64,000 nucleotides of DNA from assembly GCF_030272615.1 (NCBI RefSeq), contig NC_081410.1, forward strand, positions 141,553,349 through 141,617,348, written 5' to 3'. A program made the translations under genes and the position numbers. The first letter of the stretch is position 1; each line of letters opens with the position of its first letter. Origin of the DNA: Cryptomeria japonica (taxonomy: Eukaryota > Streptophyta > Pinopsida > Cupressales > Cupressaceae). The notes beneath the pieces are model-generated. The model saw nothing but the letters and a program-made list of their open reading frames with translations. It did not search any database and was not told where the DNA came from. Of this stretch, positions 11,290-25,076 are shown piece after piece.

Positions 11290-11715
11290 CCTATTTAGGG
11301 GGCCAAACATGATTAACAAATTTGTTGAAGTTATGCTTTGGTCTAGTTAAATCATTTATTCCGTAAAGCTCTTTGTAGAGCATTTCTCAAATTGACCCAT
11401 AATAGGTCTCAAGTACTTTGAAGGTTGCTTCAAGCATCTACATAGCCCGCTCAACCATTTCAATTTCCTAGTTTTGAAGGTTTTGCACCCATTCACATGT
11501 TCTCTTTAGTTCTTCGACGGTCTCGTGGCAATTTGCGATGATATTATTTGCAAGGAGCTCAATATCGCTTACGTAGTTTCCAAGCCAGTCAATAGATTTC
11601 AAATCAGACGCTAAAACATTGGCATCTTGTGGTCTCAGGGTAGTCCGTGGATTTTGAGATAAATTGCTTGAAATTGTGATTATATCGAGATCTTCATTAA
11701 ATCAAGCCATGATCT
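11290..11715 (-). pseudogene. Decayed coding sequence of unknown function
   Basis: One minus-strand frame has protein-like composition over about 140 codons with only a few stops. It includes DLDIITISSNLSQN, NVLASDLKSIDWLGNYVSD, TVEELKRTCEWVQNLQN and EATFKVLETYYGSI. It is helix-rich and acidic. No family recognised. It may belong to the adjacent Helitron or another element. Confidence 0.35.
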
Positions 11716-11719
11716 GTTA

Positions 11720-14700
11720 ACACGTAGTATAATCATATTATATAGAATTAAATTGTGCCATGACTTGTTAGCGTATAATAGAATTGTATTATATAAAAAT
11801 AATTAGCATGTAGTTATTTTTTTATTTTTTTTAAAGAACTACATAGTAGTAACCATAAACTATTATGTTTTTTTTATCGTGTAAAATAGACATATTTGTG
11901 ATTGTATTAATATTAGTTATATTTATCTATTATTAAAAGGTATAAATTCCCATAGCTATAATGTTATTAGTGACCAGCATATACATAGATTATTCATATA
12001 TTATTTAATCACGTTCTAGTAAAAAAAATGTTTGTATTATGAATAAAAAATAAACTGAGACAAAAGCACGGGGGCTTCACTAAATATGCAATATCACATC
12101 ACGTGCATTCATATTGGGGGGTTCAATATCCCAAAAATGAGGATGCAATATATTGCCCATCGGTGAAAATAGGGGGGTTTTTAATTCGGGCTATGAAAAA
12201 TGTAATATTTTGTGCAAATAGGGGGCCTTTTAATTTAGGTTGTGTATTGGGAGGGGGTGGAAAAAAGGAGTTTAGGGCAATATTTTTTGAAAATAGGGGG
12301 ATTCTTTAGTATGCCATGAACGCAGGTGATATAACCCAGGTTCACTAAGTGAATCCCTCATGGACAAAAGTACCTTAGGTAGATGTTATAATCAACCTTG
12401 TTTAGGACTACAACTTTAGTATACATATTGACCTAATTAGGTTTTAACAAAATCTCATATTAGGGTTTCAGAGGTTAGCAACATGTTGTAGATGTAAAAG
12501 AAGAGATAGTTAAAACTTGACAGGAGACAGGTAAACTTGATGCACATTAAAAAGAAACATGATGTTATTGAGCTAGAAATATAAATAATGAATATATTGC
12601 AAATGGAACTGATTACAGTTGGTCCCAACTATTTTTGTATGCATCAATCTGATACATGGTTCCCTAATAACGTTGGGTCTTCCCCAGGCGTGAAAAATAA
12701 AATCCCCATACAAAACCAACAAACTTATTTCTTGTGCTACTAGGAAATTCATGAGTAGTTAATAATCATTGTACATGGAAGAATTTTGATTTATGTCAAA
12801 ATACATATATAATGTATTAGACTCCACTAAATGGAAACAATGAACAATATGAGTCTATTACTCACTGACATTGACCGGAATCAAATTTCTCTAGAAACTA
12901 AGAAAGTAAATATGATATGAATATACTGCAATATGTTTTAAACCGGGGTCCCTATGTTCTTAGAATCTAGCTATTATTGAACCCATATATTATCATTTAT
13001 CTTTTTGACTCTTTAGTGGAACTGAACACACAAATCCATATCTATATTATTATTTTCTTTAGTGCACCAAGAATCGATAGGTACTTTTATATCATGCCAC
13101 TTTTGAAGGGTAATCGTAAACCCAAGGAGAAAAACATTATATGTTATTAGATTGTGTGTATTGATCTTGCTTCTCTACAATGGAACAAATTTCCTTTGGA
13201 TATGGGCCCTTGTGTATGCTCAATCCTTCCAGGATCAAAAAACTTCTCTTGCAAATTGCCTGGTATATCTTCATCGAATGACAACCAATATATATATAAG
13301 TGCCTAAAAATTTAAGATAAAAAAATTGCACGGAAGAGTTTTTTGAACTTTATGAGTTTAGGTTGTAGTACTTTGATTGTTATCTAGTGATTAGGTAGCC
13401 ATTGTATAAGTATTTTATTTGTCAGGGCTAGATGTCATAGGGTTGTGATTTCAAACAAAATAGTTGGGAGTTCATGCATGAGTCTATGAACATCATTAAT
13501 GCTTTTATAAATTGGTTGGAGGATCATAATTACTGTGCAAATAATGCAAAAAGTACATCAGGATACCTTCAAAGTAAGAGTCAAGTACTCAGATTTAGAC
13601 AGAGTCATGTAGTTTGAGTTAGTCATTTTTACAGGTACAAAACTCACGCTACTAAAATCATTCATGATCATAAAATATTGTTAGGGTTCTTTTTAAAAAT
13701 TATTTTCTTTGTACTATTTAGCTATTCTTTTTTTTTTTCTAGTGTCTTAATTACATATTTAATACATTTTGTAACATGTTATGGAGCAAACATGGGTTTC
13801 CAATTGGATAGGTTTCCTTGGGTATGAGAAAGATGTAGATTTCGCTTATTTGTTACACTCAATTAATCTTGAGAAACCGCGTGGGAGTGGGAATGCTTAA
13901 CTGGAGGTTTTTGTGATCATCCTAGATCGAGAGAGTACCTCCAAGCCCACTAATGCGATTATTTGGAAATGGTTCTGAAAATATGTTTAAGTTTGAGATT
14001 TCTAAATTGCACCCACTTTGCTTGCACACATATCATCATGTGAGACCAAACCCTAGATTATTCTTAGTAGCTGCTCTAGGTAAACATGTAATAAAATGCT
14101 TGAAATCATATAAAAATCCAAAATCTTCCTTATAGAAATTTTGAAAAATCATTTTTTTTGACAGGCTAATCCATCCCTAATGCTTCCCTATAGAAAATTT
14201 GCAAAAACAACCTACAACATTTTTGAAACAAATGCAGAGTTCTCATTCAAGCAAAATGGATATGAAACAATGCTAAATACCTGATTATTGTGTGGTTTGC
14301 CAATCTCTGTAAGGCGCTACTATCAACGAACCTTGGATGCATCATTCAAACATTGGTCTCAGACTTAATTATTTAAAGATTCACAATAAAATTTAACAAA
14401 ATATCAATTCACCCGGATTAATGTTTTATTGTAGCCTATTTGTTGATCTCAGTTTTCATTTCCTTTCTTCCTTAGATGGACGTATATAAACAACAAGAAA
14501 TCAGTGGGTGGAAAATAATAGGGTTTTGAATTCATGATGGAATTTCTAGATCAATTTCCTAGTTTCATGCTACACAGAAGTTTACCTCGGGGGGAAGCTT
14601 ATCTTGCCAAACAATAGGGTTTAGGTTTTACCATCTATTTTAACAATTTCACACCACGTTAATGGGCGCGTGACAATACTACAACAATTTGTTTGTGTAG

Positions 14701-15280
14701 AATTGACATCGTGCTAGAACATCATTGCCTAATTAATAGTATTTTTTATTATTTATTGCTTATGGAATGTCAGTTGTCGTAAAATACAATTAATGTTACT
14801 TAATTAATTTTGATTATTCTAAATTTTCAAGTCAAGAATTCATTAAAATTAATGATCATAATAATGAAAAAGAATACAATGATCTAACTTAAACAATGTA
14901 TAATTTTTAAAGTCAAACACTAAATATATCATATTAATAGTTTTAAACTCTTCAAATTTACAATTACGAATATGCAATTATTTTCCAAACTAAATTTGAA
15001 TGAGCCTCATTTTTACTAAAATAATATACATAATATAAGGGAAAGTCATACGAGTGTGTAAAATACATAGAGTGATTTAGTTTTATTAGTACTTGCCATT
15101 AGGCTAGTACTATTGCAATCAGTTGCACCCAATTTTCATTAACTCGTTATTATTCAATTGCTTTTTCATTAATTATATCTATGATTTTTTTTTTCAATTT
15201 TTAAATAGTTAAGATACATGATTTTAAGGTTTTAAATTACATAAATTGTTTTTCTTCAATCTAATTGGCTCAAATAATTT
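11720..15280. other. AT-rich non-coding stretch
   Basis: I see no gene here. A G-run motif (AATAGGGGGG or similar) recurs at 12070-12300. The rest is AT-rich unique-looking DNA with scattered short ORFs that have no protein-like features. Confidence 0.6.
12070..12300. repeat. Degenerate repeat with recurring GGGGG words
   Basis: Five to six G-runs recur at about 12070, 12115, 12171, 12221, 12252 and 12296. Several are preceded by AATA and by a CAATAT/TAATAT word 20-30 bp upstream. Spacing is irregular (about 30-75 bp). Confidence 0.4.
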
Positions 15281-17476
15281 TCATCTTATTACTGGATTTG
15301 CAACAAGCCTCAAAGAGAGAAAGACCAACACACACGCACAGCTACCAAATGACAAATAGCTAATCCCTACCTTAAACGTCAAAAACAAAAATTGCCTACA
15401 GCTATTGGATAACCCAAGATTGATAACAATCTCATCCAAATAGCACCTTAAACAACAAATAATCAGCATATTGTCCATACTATAAAAACTGAGGAAAGTA
15501 GCAAGAGTCTTGGCAAGCCTCATATGGCTAATAAGGAAATTAAACTTAATAGGGATCCAGCTGATCCATAAATTAAAACTATAACAAAAAAGAAAATCTT
15601 CCACCATTAATCGTGTTTTCCAGCTCCCATGTGTTGTGAGAGCAAAATCCCAGTCCAATCTTCGGCTAGGAACTCAAACAGTTCCTTCCTGGTGTCGCCT
15701 TCCAGCCCACCCTGTTCTAATTTTTCCTGGTGCAACAAGCACATTGAAGTAGTCGAGGAGTGCATGACTTTAATGGCAAATTTCCCAGTTTTGTTGACAT
15801 GGGACTCCAGTTAGTCCAACTTCTTCTTCACTCCATTTAGGTCCTTGAAGATAGCATTACAACCCGCACACTGCACCACCTCCTCCTTCTCCCCACCATT
15901 AGCAATAGTATGCCTGCCCTCATAATTTATTCCGTCCTCCTTAGAGATATGCGGGGGGGAAGTGTTAGAATAAGGGGAAGCGTTCGTACTATCATCCTTG
16001 ATAATCTCAAAGTCAGGGGTGTTTGTACCCCGCTTGGAGGAAAATGAGCCCTTCGTAGCCTCCATCTCATCCTCAACCTTATCACTTTCTACCTTCTCAG
16101 AGTCTACCTCCTCCTCATTAACATAGCTCTTCCTCACGACAATTTGTTTCATCCGGGGCTTGCCAACAAACTTGTGGGATCTTCGCAGGGTCACTCCATC
16201 CTCTGCGTCAGACTCAACTAACAAGATTTTAGGTTCTTTCCTGGGTTTCTTGGAGGTGGGTTTAGTAGCAGAAGGGTTCTTTTGTTTTTCTCCCCAATTT
16301 TGGGGGAAATGAGAGGGGCGTGGTCAGGGGATTGACAAGGCGTAATAGGCTTTTTCGAGGTCTTTTTGAGACCTTTTTTTGTACCAGCAGGGGGGCCCTG
16401 GATGGAGGGAGCATGTTGAATAGAGATGGGTTTAAGAGGACACAAGGCCCTGTGGAAGTTGTAGAGCCGAAACATCAAACCCTAGTGGAGGATGGTGTAA
16501 TTGTTGTCTTGACTCATGCAATGGTGGACATCTTTAATAGTAGACTCTAAGGCGTGTAGTAAAAAGAATGGGAAATAAATAGTATCATGGTTGTGAAAGT
16601 GATTGAGCAACGGGAAATGGTAATAATAGAAAACACCATACCTTCCCTCAAGGGTAAAGTATTTCATAATAATTTTGCACACCTGGTCCCACGGGTAGGG
16701 TAGGCATTCCCTGTTGAAACCCCCACACATCTTGATAGGTTCCTCACCTTTTTTGTAGAAGTGGTTCATACCGGTCTCATCCGCGAGCTTGTTGGTTTTC
16801 TTCCACTTCCTTCCCTCAGTTGAAAGACTCATAGCCTGGACAATGGCGTCCTCACTGATTTCAAACGAAATATCCCCCATAACAACTCTCCTTTCATTCC
16901 AGCTACTGACAAACTGCATGGAGAGGTTTTCGTCAAACCCAGTCATGGCTTCCATAAACAGGATGATGCCCCCTTCCTTGGCATACATCCAAACACATGG
17001 GTCATTGAAAAAGTAGTCGTCAATAGTGTCTGGCTCAACCCGGACTAAATACCCCCCCATAACAGTTTCCTCCAGAGTGAATTTGGAATGCAGCGCAGAC
17101 CACAAAATGGTTATGTAGAGGGAAAAACCAAAGCAGAAGATAAGAAAAATCGACTGAGAATTAGCCAAAGTGTGGTGAGAGCTGCAATAATTATCTTTTG
17201 TGGTGTTTCCCAAGGCATGTGTCCGCAGCTCCGGTAAGCATGCGAAGGGACACCTCTTAATTCATCTGCCAACTTGCAAAGATCTTCGTTATGGAGAAAT
17301 CTTAAGTTCCAGTTATAGTAATAAGTGATGTACTTGCTATGGTTAGTCAAGTTAATGATTAAAAGTTGGCGCTTCAATCCTTCTATAATACAATTATCGG
17401 TGGCCGACCATGTCATCACCAGACCAGTGCGATGGAGAAAATGGGCACCATCGGAAGCCACCTTGGCGTAGCCCAC
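15281..17476 (-). pseudogene. Retroelement-like ORF cluster of unidentified family
   Basis: Consecutive minus-strand ORFs in shifting frames (17476-17111, 17213-16482, 16478-16218, 16224-15811, 15658-15281) look like one decayed protein-coding unit. The best-preserved part (17213-16482) includes FVSSWNERRVVMGDISFEIS, KKTNKLADETG, GGFNRECLPYPWDQV and YYYHFPLLNHFHNHD. It then leads into a Ser/Lys/Glu-rich disordered segment and a CAGCNAIF motif. I have the impression that such proteins are high-copy in large plant genomes, but I cannot name the family. It begins about 130 bp after the LINE RNase H end. Frameshifts make it a pseudogene. Confidence 0.5.
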
Positions 17477-17604
17477 CCAATTTGAATTTGAATTTCCCTC
17501 CTACAACTTGACATCGCAGACGGGCCAAAACGACCCCCCGTAAAAAAGGACATAGAACATCATTAGCAAGTAGAGAAATTTTGGTCTCTCCCAGTTAGGG
17601 ACTT

Positions 17605-18545
17605 CTACCTGTTAGAAAGTGAATCTAGGTGTCTCCAGCACCTCATACCTTTTATCTCAAGGCCTGTCATAGCCAGAGAGTCCGCCATCGAGTTTCCCTC
17701 TCTGTAAATGTGTTGAATTTGAAATTGCTCAAGCCAGACTATCATAGACCAAATGTCCTTGATTATGTTGCTAATCATCCAGCTAACCCCTGAAACTCCT
17801 TTAGCTGCCTCAATAATCAACTTAGAGTCCCCTTCAATGATTAGTCTTTTAGCATTGATATTGAGAGCCAATTTAAGCCCCCATAAGAGTGCAAGGGCTT
17901 CAACCATGTTACTCGAGATAGAGTCAAAATTCCCCGCATAGGCCAGAATCAGGTTGCCCAAGCTATCCCTAATAATTCCACCTCTCGCCGCAATTCCACT
18001 GCAAGCGGCGCCATCAAAGTTAAGTTTGAGCCATGAGGGGGGCGGTGTCGACCATCTAGTGTTAAGCCTCTCCATTTTTTTGAGTCATCATATAGAAGGA
18101 AGTTGTCTGGTAGATTCCATGTTCTAATCCAATTGCAATCCATCACCAAAGGGGCAGATTGCAGAGTTTTCCATTTGCAAACCAGAGCGTTCTCCTTGAG
18201 GAGCTTTTCTGTTATGCCAACCACCATTTCAATAGAGTTATTAGTTTCACGAAAGATCTGATTGTTCCTTTCCTTCCAGATATGCCAACAGATAATGGGG
18301 AGGGATGAGTTTCCAAAATTGTCTAATTGACAGGTGGGCAGAGGGGCACTTCCAATTGCTGATAAACTATTGCAAGACTTCTAAGAAGGTCCACGCAATA
18401 TTAAATTTCTGTAAAATTTTGTGCCAGACCATAGAAGCGAAGGGGCAATGGATAAAAAGATGATTTATGTTTTCCTCGACACAATTACACATGACACACT
18501 GATTGGCTAGCAGGAAGCCTCTCCTTTTAAGGTTGTCAATAGTAA
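17605..18545 (-). pseudogene. LINE C-terminus: zf-RVT half and RNase H
   Basis: Minus strand from 18545: ITIDNLKRRGFLLANQCVMC with HLFIHCPFASMVWHK, the C-terminal half of the reverse-transcriptase zinc-binding domain. A frameshifted linker (about 18227-18076) follows. The RNase H domain at 18075-17605 is uninterrupted: LNFDGAACSG (Asp), NMVEALALLWGLKLAL (Glu), IEGDSKLII (Asp) and REGNSMADSLAM (Asp), ending CWRHLDSLSNR. It is the continuation of the LINE that stops at 31478-31480 (HGKILI); the 12.9-kb CACTA-like insert separates them. Confidence 0.85.
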
Positions 18546-18569
18546 TACGAGTACATTCTGGGCTAATTT

Positions 18570-19040
18570 TCGACGGTCGATCGTTAGAATTGCGACTACT
18601 TTTTGTCGGACTGCCAACAAAAGAAGTTGTCGAAAACTCATCGTCGAACTTTTCGACAATGCCTTTGAACGTCAGCATTATGACCACACCATGGACTCTT
18701 CCGATGATGGGCATGATCGCTCTTCCGGTCAAAAAAGTCATCAAACATACAACATCCTTGTCAGATGTTTGTTTAGTTTGCATCGGAATTTTGACGGAAG
18801 TCTGAAACTTTGCACCGACAAGAATGTTGTTGGTCCGACGGTTTTGTCGTTGGTCCAGTAATATGCATCGACGACCGTCTGACAAGGAAGTGTCATCGGA
18901 CATACAACATCCTCATTGGATGTTTGTTTAGTTGGCGTCGGAATTTTGACGAAAGCCTGAAACTTTGCACCGACGAGAATGTTGTTGGTCTAACGATTCC
19001 ATCGTCGGTGGAAAGTTTAGTCGCCATTGTAATTCTGACA
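18570..19040. repeat. CACTA subterminal repeats with a 155-bp tandem duplication
   Basis: CGTCGG/CCGACG-type words recur densely. A segment starting TCATCAAACATACAACATCC (18738) is repeated at 18893 in diverged form (TCATCGGACATACAACATCC), a period of 155 bp. Both copies contain GAATTTTGACG and AACTTTGCACCGAC. Such short GC-rich words near CACTA ends are known transposase-binding sites in the family; binding here is inference. Confidence 0.7.
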
Positions 19041-19059
19041 AAAAATTATTTTTAAAAAA

Positions 19060-20440
19060 ATTATTATTATCTAGACGTAAAGCACACCTCATTGATATGT
19101 ACAACGAATGATATTCTATCCCCATCAACTACCAATAGGGGGCATAGGTTTCAAGCTAATACGAGGCGCACTAGTTTCAAGCTAATATGATCAGGCACAC
19201 CATGGTTGAGATGGTCCAACTCCTAAGAGGACTGTATGAACCACTGAGTACTGGTAAACCTATTAAAAATGGTGTTGATAGGGAATTAGCTAATCCAAAT
19301 ACAAGAGCCTTTAAAGCCAATCAGGGAGATCAAATGACTTTATCTACCTTATCTAAGTTAGTTGTTCTTGGGAGCTACCAAAACTTATCTACTATATATA
19401 TACATGAAATGAATTTATCTGCTATATATACACATATTTCTTATAAGTATATTCCAAATTGATAATCTCATATAAAGTGTCATCCTATGTGAATACATGG
19501 CATATACCTATTGAATGACATGTATATATCTCATACTAAGTAGTCACTCGTTATTATATATTCAACATATATTCAAAGACGATAATCATGCATTCCAGAC
19601 TACATGAATATCCTCTTTAATAAAATAAATCACATGTACAAGGTTATTTGGTTGATCAAGTCCAATAGCAAAGTACAATAGGTAAAGATAGTACTAAAAA
19701 TAATGTTACTAGCATCTTAAAAGAAAACAAAAATGCATTATGACCACCCACAAAACACTTGATATAAAATAGTTCCAACCTTTTTTTTGTTTAAGTAACT
19801 AGGGTATTTAAATTTAAATTTTGGTATAAAAATAAATAAATTTAAAGGTCATCTCTCCCCCTGTATAGTTCAACATTGCCCACATGTTTACTCCTAAACA
19901 ATTTCAATTCATATAGATATCTTATTTTCTAGTTATGAAATTGATCTTGGGACCTATGGGTTATGGGCTCATAATATACTTAAGTGAAGTTAGCATAAAC
20001 CATATCAATTATGTTCAATTACATAAATCTCCACTTGGAGTGTTTAATATACATATCATCAATGATTACAATGCTTATTTCAATATACATTTGAATTGCA
20101 ACTTGCAAGAATAGATGAAAGAGAAAGAACATGTGTTGAGGCAGGTGGAAGTGCTCTCCAAGGTGATCATGAATTGAGTCCATTGGTCCCCGATGGTGGT
20201 TTGCAATGCCAACCGACCACGTGGAACCCTTAGGTCCACCCCATTGTGCTTGTGGAGATAGTTCCAAATAGTCAATCAAAGTATAAAAGGGGGATGATAG
20301 GTTCACACATGCCATACACGATGCATACATGACACAAGTAATGTAACAATACAGTGCAAAATCAATAGAGAAGGATGATACCAAGTCATGAATCCACATA
20401 GGGTCACTACTTTAAAACTAAACAAGGCATTAGATTTTAG
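19060..20440. other. Non-coding interior of the CACTA-like element
   Basis: AT-rich DNA with short ORFs that show no domain. No gene recognised. Confidence 0.5.
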
Positions 20441-21040
20441 AGTGCAATGGAGGAAGTGCCATTGTATGTGCTCATGGGGATGCACCACATGGAACCAAGC
20501 ATTCTCTCATATGGATGAGAAGGACGATCGTGCAATCCTTGTGCTACATGAGCAGGCATGTCTCTTCTGACAAGTCCCAATGCTCCATGTGTGGGCATAC
20601 CTTTCATCGTATGTGCTCATGGGTATGCACCATATGGAACCAAGCATTCTCTCATACAGACGAGAACAACGATCACACAATCCATGTGCTACATGAGTGG
20701 GCATGTCTCTTTGCACAAGTCCCAACGCTCCATGTGCGGGCTTGCCTTTCATTGTATGTGCTCATGGGGATGCACCATGTGGAACCGAGTATTCTCTCAT
20801 ATGGATGATAACGACGATCACACAATCCCTATACTACATGAGCGGGTATGTCTCTTTGCACAAGTCCCAACGCTCCATGTGTGGGCATGCCTTTCATTGT
20901 ATGTGCTCTTGGGGACAGACCATATGGAACCAAGCATTCTCTCATGTGAACAAAAACAATGATCACATAATCCTTGTGTGAGTGGATATGCCTCTTCGCA
21001 CAAGTCCCAATGCTCCATGTGCGAGCATGCCTTCCCAAAA
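20440..21040. repeat. 145-bp tandem repeat, about four copies
   Basis: The word ATGTGCTC (with GGG shortly after) recurs at 20466, 20611, 20756 and 20901, an exact 145-bp period. Each unit contains CATTCTCTCAT, ACAATCC, CACAAGTCCCAA and GCTCCATGTG, and a partial last unit ends near 21040. ORFs on both strands here are repeats of Cys/His/Met-rich text produced by the array and are not genes. Confidence 0.9.
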
Positions 21041-24000
21041 CACCCTTGGTGTTGTGATAGCACTCAAGGTGTGCTCAAGAAACCAATTATCTTGTTATTT
21101 GTTTTAACCCAAGTCTATTGTTATGTTATCACTTGATTACAAAACTCCCCAAACACGAATGGGAACCACTCCCTAGACTCACTCTAGGACTAAGCTCATG
21201 CCATATCTAAATGCAAGACATCTCAAATACATCAAATTGTCTCAATTGCAAAATGCCATTTTCATACATAAGCAAGACATACTCAATTGGGCACAACACC
21301 GAGAGAATGGATCCCAAATGATCCCTTATCAAAATTCACATATATGTTATCATGATTCCATAATAGAATATCATCTCAAAATCATCAAATACCACTTTTC
21401 AATAATTCCCAAGTTCGAACCAAAAACCAGTCACGAGGCTAATTACCATTGATGAATGAATGAACAAAGGATTTTAATGATGTCCACGAGACTAAATAGT
21501 CTATGGGACCAAGACAAACACCCTTAACTGATGGACCTCAAAAACCTTGAAATTTCAAAGTGCATAAAATGAAAATGCAAGAATGGCCTTTTGATTCTAA
21601 TCAACTCAACAATACAATACTCCCTCGATTTGTCATTTCAACATCCCAAATAGAATTGAACAACATAACCTCATATATACTCGTAATTTCCAAATTTGGT
21701 TCATACAAGTCATATAATCATCCAAATGGAGATATTTAAATTGCAAGAATACTTTAATTCACTCAACAATTCATTTGCAACAAACTAAAATCAATTCAAT
21801 TGAAAAATAAAAGAGGAATTTGAGTTCCTACCTCAAACTTGACCAAATCTTCAAATTGACAATGTAATTGAACATAATTGAGATGAGACATGAGTTTCTT
21901 AAGTGAAGTTACCCATAAAGTATATACAATTGTTTGAATTCTTTTAACATAAACCACAATGAATCTACACCTATAGTCCAAAGTAATCTAGCGAGGCATG
22001 CTATCTAAAATCCAAAATCATGAGTATTGGATCCAAGAGTATAGCACAAAAATTCAGTTATAGCAATTTGTTATACATAATATATCAAAGCAATTTGCAA
22101 CCATATCAAATCAATTTGCAACCATAGCAATCTGTTATACATAATATATCAAAGCAATTTGAAAAATATGTTTTATGTTTATATGTATTTATTTAAATAA
22201 CCGATCTTTTGTCATTGAAATATAAGGATATATACCACTTTATTACTATTGAAAATTACTCACTGAGAATTAAAACAAAATAAATCTAGGATATGGAACA
22301 AAAATTTCTTAAGGTTTGACAATGGATGTATCCCTCAAATCAATCACAAAATTGACTATATAGATCAATATCTTACTTGAAATCACATAGAAAAAGCTTA
22401 TTGATTGACTATGAACATGTTACCTTAGGATGAGCTTAGATATGAATTTGGAGTTATCAAAGAAATGTTAACAACATATATCAGACCTCTGGGATAACAA
22501 CACAGAGAAAGTGAAATATAAGATAGGTGAGAGTGAAGTGCCTTGGATGGAATGTTGGAAGAGATGTGTGGGACCCCTGCACACCCCATAGAAGCATTTA
22601 GAATCCATAAAAAAGTGCCACTGACCAAATATTAATGATTGTCCTAAGGGTACCAATTGTGACAATCACAAGTTTACCAGTGATACTGCCTACTCAAACA
22701 AGTTGTGTTTGGAAACCCCACTAGGTGTGTATATGTAATGGTAATGAAATCTCCTAAGAGTAGCCCTTACACCAATATGCACAAACCTTGGTGTCACAAC
22801 GGTGTTGGTGTGACCTTGGGCCAATGGTGGTTGACTGCTACAATTAGGACAATGATCTCAAACACAATTTATGGTGTTTATAACTCTAATGTCCCAATCC
22901 ACTTGTATATATTTTCACAAAACAATTAACAACCCAACCATAGCTATCAATAAGATTTCCCCATAAAATGCATGCAAAACGTATCATCATTGATAGGATA
23001 ACTGACTTGCATTTAGTAAGAGACCTCAATGAGTAGAGTTTCATGCTGAAAAGAGTACTTGCAATAAAGATATTGAAATCAAAGAGACATTATGCATTCA
23101 AAAATCCACAAGGAAGATCTAATATTTATGAATGAAATTGCAAATCAATGTAAGTTATATGTTTGATATCTTACTTATATCATGGAAACATAAAATGTAT
23201 ATATGCACTCAACACACCTCTTTGCTTGTTTTTTTGAGAATGTTGCTAGGAATTAATAGGTGAATGATACATTGATCTACACATGAATCACTTGTACTTT
23301 CCCGATACTTTCATCCCTTGGTCAAGACCGCGTACCCCCTAACACTTGAAGATTGTTTCCACCCTCATGATTACTTGAAGTCCATGCTCAAATTACACTA
23401 AATGACAATAGTTAGTACAAAATAGTGGCCATGGCCAAGGAAGCCCAAATTTACTCATACTCAACATAATAAGAAATAACTAAATCATCTGGACCATTAT
23501 TCATAACATAACCTCTTTTTCACATCATGGAAGGCCAAAATTACAAGGATCGCACTTCTTCAAAGGACCCATTGTTCAGAGCCACCAAACTATCAACAAC
23601 AGTAGAAGCTATTAGGCTCATACAATTTTAGGACATATAAAGAGTTGAATGAGAAGCAAGAATTTTTTGTTTTTGTTGAAATATAATCTTCACAATTCTG
23701 TCATCACGAGTGCAAACAATCCAGTGAGGAGGACAAAGCTGAATAGTGTGATGAGGATCAGAGCCATCCAATCTAGGAGGCATAATATGAGACTCTTTCT
23801 AAACCAATGCTAAGGGTTATTATGATTTGAAGCTTCTCTTAAATCCTCACATTTCGTTGTCACATAATGAGGTAGAAGAGGCAGATTCAAAGTCTTAGAA
23901 TGAGGTCGATATATATATATATATGGATGGTAATATATGAAAGGATATATGAAAGATATATGAAGGCCATTGTAGAGGAGAATAATTACTTCACACTAAG

Positions 24001-25076
24001 TGAAGTTGTGGAGGTAGTTGCCATGGATGTAAAGTGGGGAGTGTAAAGGAGGCTTGGGATTCATGAATAACATTAAGGAGAAAAGGTTAGTTATATCAAG
24101 GAAAAATAAAGAAAAAGGGAAGTGATAAAGAAGGGAGGGAGAAAATAGGGAAGACTGTGAAGAAATAAAGAGGGAGATCTAATTTATTTTGGTATGTAGC
24201 CTCTGCTACTCTTTTTCTTGTTGAATAATTTTGTAAAATTTTGAGAAGACTACAAGGCATGAAGTAATGCTCATAAGGCATGAAGAAGCTATGTAAAGCA
24301 CAAACCATACATATGAATACATGCAAGGCATGAATCATACATGTAAACCATGAAGTAATGCATAAATACACATGAGGTACAAGCATATATGAGAAAGGTT
24401 CTCATGGAGTGGACATGTCGAAGACACATCGATCATGAAGCATACAATAGAGAGGTATTCATGGAATAGACATCTGAAAACATCTCATTCTTGAAGTAAC
24501 AAAATGCTAAAGAAAATGACAAGTAATAAAAAAACTTACAAGGATGAGGCATATTCATAACTTTTGCAGTCCCACCATGGATATCAACACTAGAAGCAAC
24601 TCATGTTGTTAGTGTACATAAGAGACAATATAGGAGTTCATTATACCCAACAACTTGTGGCGTTGTTGTTCGTGTTGGCTTTGTTGGACCCTACAATTAA
24701 GATTCAATATACATTATTCAATAAGATTAACTGAGCAACATAATGAAATATTGAAAAGTGTGTTATCTTCTTAAGCTTCGCTTGGTTTCAAGAATAGTTT
24801 AATATTCTTTACTTAATAGGGCCAACCATGTGAAGGTGGAAGCTCATTTGGCCCCTCCCCCCCCCTAACATCACTCTAAATTCCTCGTTAACATCTTATA
24901 GCATTCATTCATTAATATCACATAACATTCATTAACACATAATATTGATTAACATTAATTAACACACAACATTCATCAATATTAATTAACACATATCATT
25001 CATAACCCTTAATTAGCACATAATTACATTCATTAACACATAAAAACCAGTCATTATCAAATAAGGTAGATTATAA
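21041..25076. other. Non-coding interior of the CACTA-like element
   Basis: No gene recognised over about 4 kb. Local features: a short (AT)n run near 23911-23925, and GCATGAA/CATGAAG words between 24250 and 24500. The last includes a loosely repeated unit of about 62 bp (TTCTCATGGAGTGGACATG, then TATTCATGGAATAGACAT). Confidence 0.5.

Noticed and set aside
12103-12309. 68-aa glycine-rich ORF
   Set aside because: Its glycines come from the G-run repeat; no domain or context.
20507-21063. Several Cys/His-rich ORFs suggesting a zinc-binding protein
   Set aside because: All frames repeat with the 145-bp tandem unit and no frame shows selection-like bias; treated as an artefact of the array.
24096-24386. 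96-aa minus-strand hydrophobic ORF
   Set aside because: It comes from CATGAA-type repeated words and a purine-rich stretch, with no family signature.
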